64,000 nucleotides of DNA from Algoriphagus vanfongensis DSM 17529 (lineage in GTDB: Bacteria > Bacteroidota > Bacteroidia > Cytophagales > Cyclobacteriaceae): positions 124,001 to 188,000 of the forward strand of contig NZ_KE386906.1 of the NCBI RefSeq assembly GCF_000429465.1, given 5' to 3'. A program made the position numbers and the translations under genes. Every line of letters begins with the position of its first letter. Within the stretch, counting starts at the first letter, position 1. The notes beneath the pieces are model-generated. The model saw nothing but the letters and a program-made list of their open reading frames with translations, searched no databases and was not told the origin of the DNA. Positions 59,711 to 64,000 of the stretch are shown here, one piece after another.

Positions 59711-62056
59711 ATGAAAACTTTCATTGCCTTGGCTTTGCTATGCCTTTTTGTGAGCCCAACTAAACTCTATTCCCAAGAACTGACGCAAACGGTCCGTGGG
59801 AAGGTGGTAGATCAGATTTCCCAAAATCCCATAGAAGGAGCATCGGTGATTGTACTGGGTTCTGATCCGGTGCTGGGCGCGGTCACAGATCGACTAGGGG
59901 AATTCAAAATCGCTCTGGTGCCCTTAGGGACGCAGGCTTTGCAGGTGAGTTTTATGGGCTATGAAAAAGTGATTCTGTCCCAGATTCAGGTCAATAGCGG
60001 GAAGGAGACTGTTCTTGCTGTAACTTTGAAAGAGGATATTTCCGAAATCTCCGAGTTTGTCGTGACTGCCAGCCAAAAGGAGAAAACTGTCAATGACATG
60101 ATAGCGGTCAGTGGAAGAACTTTTTCGGTGGAGGAAACCAGGAAGTTTGCAGCGGCAGTAAATGATCCGGGACGGATGGCGATTTCATTTTCCGGAGTGG
60201 TAAGCACGGATGATGGGAATAATAACATTTCTATCCGTGGCAATAGTCCCAACGGCCTGCTCTGGAGAATGGAAGGGATCGATATTCCCAATCCCAATCA
60301 CTTTGTCAATCCGGGGTCGTCTGGAGGGGGCGTATCCATATTGAGTTCTCAGTTGCTGGCCAATTCGGATTTTATTACGGGCGCATTTCTTGCTGAGTAT
60401 GGCAATGCTCTTTCTGGAGTTTTTGATCTGAGTCTGCGAAAAGGAAATAATGAGCGAAGAGAATTCACTGTTCAAGCTGGATTTTTGGGGACGGATGTGG
60501 CAGTAGAGGGTCCATTTTCTCCCAATTACAAAGGTTCTTATCTGATTAACTATCGCTATTCCACACTATCCCTCTTGTCAAAAATCGGGGTGCCATTGGG
60601 CGATTATGTGACCAATTTTCAGGATTTGTCCTTCAATTTCTATTTGCCGGCAGGTGAAAAAAACAGTTTTTCCATCTTCGGATTTGGAGGCCTTAGTGAT
60701 CAGAAGAGTGATGCGGAGCTGGATTCCTTACAGTGGGAGTCGGATGATGAGCGCTACAATTCTACTTTCTTTTCCAATACCGGAGCAGCAGGGGTCAAGC
60801 ATGTCTATCTCTTGCATTCCAATCATGTGCTTCAAAACACGGTGCTTTTGTCCGGGACAGAACTGGGCGATAATTACCATCGGCTGGATGAGGAATATGT
60901 GCCTGAGGAGCGATATTTTGAAAAATTCGGTAACTCTAAGCTAACCGTCAGTTCGGTACTTAATTCGAAGCTATCGGCCAGATCCAGTCTGAGGTCGGGG
61001 ATTTATTGGAATAAGCTATACTATCAACTTCATGAAAAGTCCTATGAAGTAGAACTGGGTGGATTGGAGACAAAGATCAATTCCAATGGCAATACAGAAA
61101 CTTTGCAACTTTTCAGCCAGTGGAATTACCGAGCATCAGAGCGATGGACGGTCAATCTGGGGATGCACTACCTGCGCCTCAATCTCAATCAAAGCCAGTC
61201 TCTGGAGCCAAGAGCGAGCGTGAGTTATGCATTGGATGAGCGACAAAGTCTGAGCTTTGGCTATGGGCTTCACAGTCAGATCCAGCCATTGGGAACCTAC
61301 TTTGCGGAGCAGGTAGTGGGAGAGCAGGTTACTTTGCCCAATCATGACCTGGACCTGAGCAAGTCCCATCAGGTGGTCTTAGGCTATGATCGCTCGATCA
61401 ATCCTTATCTACGCATGAAGCTGGAAACGTACTATCAGCATCTATACCAGATTCCAATCAAACCAGGTGCTGATCAGACTTATTCTATTATCAATCAGGA
61501 ATGGAGTTTTATGACAGATCCTTTGATCAGTGATGGAAAAGGAAAAAATTACGGGCTGGAGATGACATTGGAACAGTTTACCAATCAGGGAATGTACTTT
61601 CTTTTTTCAGGCTCTCTATATAATTCACTCTACCAAACCGAAGAGTCCAAATGGAGAAATACCCGCTTCAATGGAAATTTTAACCTGACGCTGACAGGAG
61701 GAAAGGAGTTTGAGTGGGAAAAAGGAAGGAGCTTTGGGGTGAATATCCGTGCGATATATAGCGGAGGTATGAGAGTAACTCCGATTGATATGGAGGCTTC
61801 CATCGAAAAAGGAGAAACTGTCTGGATAGAAGAAAAGGCTTTTGAGGAGCAAAATCCGAACTATTTCAGGGCTGATCTGCGATTCAGTCTCAAAAGAAAC
61901 AAAGCCAAATCTACACGGACCTGGGCTTTGGATATCCAGAATGCGAGCAACAGAAAAAATGTGTACGGAAGTTATTTCGAGCCAATGACAGGAGAGGTCA
62001 AAACTTCCTATCTCAGCCCATTGATTCCTATTTTAAGTTATAGAATTGAATTTTGA
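59711..62056 (+). CDS. TonB-dependent receptor with CarboxypepD_reg domain
   Basis: A 781-residue outer-membrane receptor. Signal peptide, then a CarboxypepD_reg domain (about 27-112, VRGKVVDQISQNPIEGASVI), a plug (about 120-250, with VNDPGRMAISFSGVVSTDDG, NNISIRGNSPNGLLWRMEGI and FLAEYGNALSGVFDLSLRKG) and a barrel ending SYRIEF. No STN domain is present, so it cannot itself drive the FecR relay; the STN-bearing protein upstream is broken. Shorter than SusC and with no SusD after it. Substrate not evident. Confidence 0.9.
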   Translation: MKTFIALALLCLFVSPTKLYSQELTQTVRGKVVDQISQNPIEGASVIVLGSDPVLGAVTDRLGEFKIALVPLGTQALQVSFMGYEKVILSQIQVNSGKETVLAVTLKEDISEISEFVVTASQKEKTVNDMIAVSGRTFSVEETRKFAAAVNDPGRMAISFSGVVSTDDGNNNISIRGNSPNGLLWRMEGIDIPNPNHFVNPGSSGGGVSILSSQLLANSDFITGAFLAEYGNALSGVFDLSLRKGNNERREFTVQAGFLGTDVAVEGPFSPNYKGSYLINYRYSTLSLLSKIGVPLGDYVTNFQDLSFNFYLPAGEKNSFSIFGFGGLSDQKSDAELDSLQWESDDERYNSTFFSNTGAAGVKHVYLLHSNHVLQNTVLLSGTELGDNYHRLDEEYVPEERYFEKFGNSKLTVSSVLNSKLSARSSLRSGIYWNKLYYQLHEKSYEVELGGLETKINSNGNTETLQLFSQWNYRASERWTVNLGMHYLRLNLNQSQSLEPRASVSYALDERQSLSFGYGLHSQIQPLGTYFAEQVVGEQVTLPNHDLDLSKSHQVVLGYDRSINPYLRMKLETYYQHLYQIPIKPGADQTYSIINQEWSFMTDPLISDGKGKNYGLEMTLEQFTNQGMYFLFSGSLYNSLYQTEESKWRNTRFNGNFNLTLTGGKEFEWEKGRSFGVNIRAIYSGGMRVTPIDMEASIEKGETVWIEEKAFEEQNPNYFRADLRFSLKRNKAKSTRTWALDIQNASNRKNVYGSYFEPMTGEVKTSYLSPLIPILSYRIEF

Positions 62057-62061
62057 TCACT

Positions 62062-62226
62062 ATGGAAATGAAAAAAGGAGCTGATTTTTCCCGATTGATC
62101 CCATTTTATTCGAAGAGTTTTTCAATTCAGAAAACGTTTCACAGAGAAGAGTTTTCTGAGGAGACTGGCGAAGAAAGTGGGATGCTGGTAGAATCAGCTC
62201 CTTTGCAGTGGATATGGAACAGCTAG
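62062..62226 (+). CDS. Short ORF after the TonB receptor, or a structured 3' region
   Basis: A 54-residue frame (MEMKKGADFSRLIPFYSKSF...) starts 5 bases after the receptor stop and ends at TAG 62224. The first and last parts of the frame are complementary: 62074-62086 pairs perfectly with 62192-62204 over 13 bases. The sequence could be a small protein or simply a transcript-end structure; nothing in the sequence decides this. Confidence 0.35.
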   Translation: MEMKKGADFSRLIPFYSKSFSIQKTFHREEFSEETGEESGMLVESAPLQWIWNS

Positions 62227-62243
62227 TTGCTTTTTAGAAAAGC

Positions 62244-64000
62244 TTAGCTTCCAAACTTCCCTTTGAGCGCAGCTAGTTTTTCGGCCATTGTTCCTTGCGA
62301 CTCGGAGTTGCGGGCAGGTTTCCCTTTTCCTTTCTCCATCTTTTTGCCTCTTTCTGCAAATGGATCAGATTTCATACTCAAACCGATTCGCTTGCGAGGG
62401 ACATCTACTTCCAATACGGTCACCTCGACCTTTTGATTGACATGCACGATTTCATTGGGATCTTTCACAAATCGATCTGCCAAGTGACTCAAATGGACTA
62501 GGCCATCTTGATGTACTCCCACATCTACAAATGCTCCAAAAGCGGTGATATTGGTGATGACACCAGGAAGTTTCATTCCAGTCTTGAGGTCGGTGATGGC
62601 ATTGACACTTTCCTCAAACTGGAAGACTTCAAAGCTTTCGCGAGGATCACGACCCGGCTTTGCAAGTTCCTCCAAGATATCCTGCAAAGTTGGCAAACCA
62701 ACCTGATCAGACACATAGGATTGGAGGTTGATTTTCTTTCTCAAGTCCTCAGATTGGATCAATTCACTGACGGATGAACCAAGGTCTTGGGCCATTTTTT
62801 CCACCAAAGAATAGCGCTCTGGATGGACTGCAGAGGAATCGAGTGGGTTGCTAGCCTGACCGATTCTCAAGAAACCCGCAGCCTGTTCGTATGCTTTATC
62901 TCCCAGTCTTGGGACTTTGAGCAATTGATTTCTGGAGGAGAATGGACCATTTTGATTTCTGAAATCCACGATATTTTGAGCCAATCCAGGGCCTAAACCG
63001 GAAACATAAGTCAAGAGCTGTTTGGATGCCGTATTGACTTCTACTCCCACGCCATTTACAGCGGACATGACTGTGTCATCCAAGGCATTTTTGAGGGAGT
63101 TTTGATCCACGTCGTGCTGATATTGTCCAACACCGATTGATTTGGGATCGATTTTGACGAGCTCAGCCAAAGGGTCCATCAGTCTTCTCCCGATCGAAAC
63201 AGCTCCTCTGACAGTCAGATCCAAATCAGGAAATTCTTCTCTTGCCACGTCTGAGGCCGAGTAAATCGATGCGCCTGCTTCATTGACCATGGTGACGATT
63301 GTGCTTTTGGGAAGTCCAAGAGTTTTGACAAAAGCTTCTGTTTCACGTCCGGCGGTTCCATTGCCGATAGCGATGGCCTGAACCTGATATTTCTCCACCA
63401 TGCCTCTTAGAATCATGCCTGCTTCGGCAGTTTTGCGCTGCGGCTCATGTGGAAAAATGGCTGAATATTCTAAAAATTGACCTTGAGGTCCGAGGCAGAC
63501 GACCTTGCATCCTGTCCTAAATCCAGGGTCGATTGCCATAACTGATTTTTCACCCAAAGGTGCTCCTAGCAAGAGTTGACGAAGGTTTTCTGCAAATACC
63601 CTAATAGCTTCCTCGTCTGCCTTTCTTTTGGTCAGAAGTCGAACTTCTGTTTCCATGCTTGGTTTCAGGAGTCTTTTGTAAGCGTCTTTGACTGCAATTT
63701 TCACTTGATCTGCTGATGAGTTGGCCTGTCCTGTCAGCACTTCTCTTTCTATCACGGCCAAAGCATCCAGTTCTTCAGGACAGGAGTCCAGCATCAGGAA
63801 AAGTTCTTTTTCCCCCCTTCGCATCGCCAAAACCCGGTGAGAAGGAGCTGTCTTGATAGGCTCCTTCCAGTCAAAATAATCTTTGAATTTGGCGGCTTCA
63901 GTCTCTTTTCCTGGGATGACTTTGGAGCTGAATGTGCCTTCTTCCAAAAAGAGTTTTCTCATTTTTTCACGAAGTGAGGCATTTTCATTGATCCACTCGG
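62244..64000 (-). CDS. tex: Tex-family RNA-binding protein (5' end outside window)
   Basis: The frame stays open to the right edge (reads EWINENASLREKM before the first internal Met), so the N-terminus lies outside the window; about 585 residues are seen of a usual 750-780. Motifs follow Tex in order: RRGEKELFLML, YqgF-like VMAIDPGFRTGCKVVCL with AIAIGNGTAGRETEAF, then SIGVGQYQHDVDQ and the helix-hairpin-helix region (TYVSGLGPGLAQNIVDFRNQ, VPRLGDKAYEQAAGFLRI). Near the C-terminus is the S1 domain (PGVITNITAFGAFVDVGVHQ, DGLVHLSHL). It is a transcription accessory protein binding nucleic acids. A basic tail (GKKMEKGKGKPARNSES) follows the S1 domain. Confidence 0.95.
   Translation of the reverse strand, partial: EWINENASLREKMRKLFLEEGTFSSKVIPGKETEAAKFKDYFDWKEPIKTAPSHRVLAMRRGEKELFLMLDSCPEELDALAVIEREVLTGQANSSADQVKIAVKDAYKRLLKPSMETEVRLLTKRKADEEAIRVFAENLRQLLLGAPLGEKSVMAIDPGFRTGCKVVCLGPQGQFLEYSAIFPHEPQRKTAEAGMILRGMVEKYQVQAIAIGNGTAGRETEAFVKTLGLPKSTIVTMVNEAGASIYSASDVAREEFPDLDLTVRGAVSIGRRLMDPLAELVKIDPKSIGVGQYQHDVDQNSLKNALDDTVMSAVNGVGVEVNTASKQLLTYVSGLGPGLAQNIVDFRNQNGPFSSRNQLLKVPRLGDKAYEQAAGFLRIGQASNPLDSSAVHPERYSLVEKMAQDLGSSVSELIQSEDLRKKINLQSYVSDQVGLPTLQDILEELAKPGRDPRESFEVFQFEESVNAITDLKTGMKLPGVITNITAFGAFVDVGVHQDGLVHLSHLADRFVKDPNEIVHVNQKVEVTVLEVDVPRKRIGLSMKSDPFAERGKKMEKGKGKPARNSESQGTMAEKLAALKGKFGS

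Noticed and set aside
1..64000. CRISPR array, rRNA operon, tRNA genes, prophage
   Set aside because: No regularly spaced short direct repeats, no rRNA-like sequence, no recognisable tRNA and no phage structural genes were seen on reading the window.

Overview
The window looks like a chromosomal segment of a Bacteroidota bacterium, most likely order Cytophagales (Cyclobacteriaceae/Algoriphagus-like). This is inferred from a SusC/SusD pair, several CarboxypepD_reg-type TonB-dependent receptors, a FecI/FecR pair with DUF4974, a giant adhesin ending in a type-B (CHU_C-like) type IX secretion domain, TPR/LuxR-type membrane regulators, the near absence of Shine-Dalgarno sequences, and moderate GC. 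No rRNA, tRNA or CRISPR array was seen.

1-17,290: cell-surface glycan locus, all on the plus strand and tightly overlapping. A 5'-truncated DprE1-like oxidase, an AftB-like GT-C glycosyltransferase, a DprE2-like reductase, a polytopic membrane protein and a HAD phosphatase suggest a polyprenyl-phospho-arabinose-like donor pathway. neuB and neuC follow (sialic-acid-type nonulosonate). Then comes a 2,690-residue lectin/SprB/Ig-like/PKD adhesin, then neuA and a WecA/MraY-type initiating transferase, closed by a terminator.

17,759-22,163: four-gene envelope operon ending in a leucine-rich-repeat protein with three LRR blocks separated by Trp-rich linkers. 22,783-28,145: a palindrome followed by a three-gene unit (TULIP/P47-like protein, beta-propeller/amphipathic-helix protein, small membrane protein) closed by a terminator. 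This unit is the best candidate for an undescribed system.

28,168-50,865: an EEP hydrolase, a lipoprotein, a TPR-HTH regulator, and then a region rich in phosphate-ester enzymes: phytase plus TonB receptor, two calcineurin-like phosphoesterases, a GDPD/alkaline-phosphatase fusion, and a type I phosphodiesterase-like enzyme behind a SusC/SusD pair. A subclass B1 metallo-beta-lactamase, an M1 peptidase and a lone receiver protein lie among them. TTAA-type direct repeats upstream of several of these genes could be Pho boxes. A candidate structured ncRNA with its own promoter and terminator lies at about 35,482-35,655.

51,012-62,226: an ECF sigma/FecR pair and an STN-CarboxypepD-surface-repeat gene cut by one in-frame TAA. 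A paralogue of that gene and a TonB receptor lie further on. An accessory island (about 54,400-58,230) separates the two paralogues. It holds a DUF4256 gene, a group II intron tail without its reverse transcriptase, a two-gene membrane-linked pair, an attC-like palindrome, a GESHY-motif protein, a frameshifted zinc-ribbon gene and two hairpins. The window ends in tex, cut at its 5' end.
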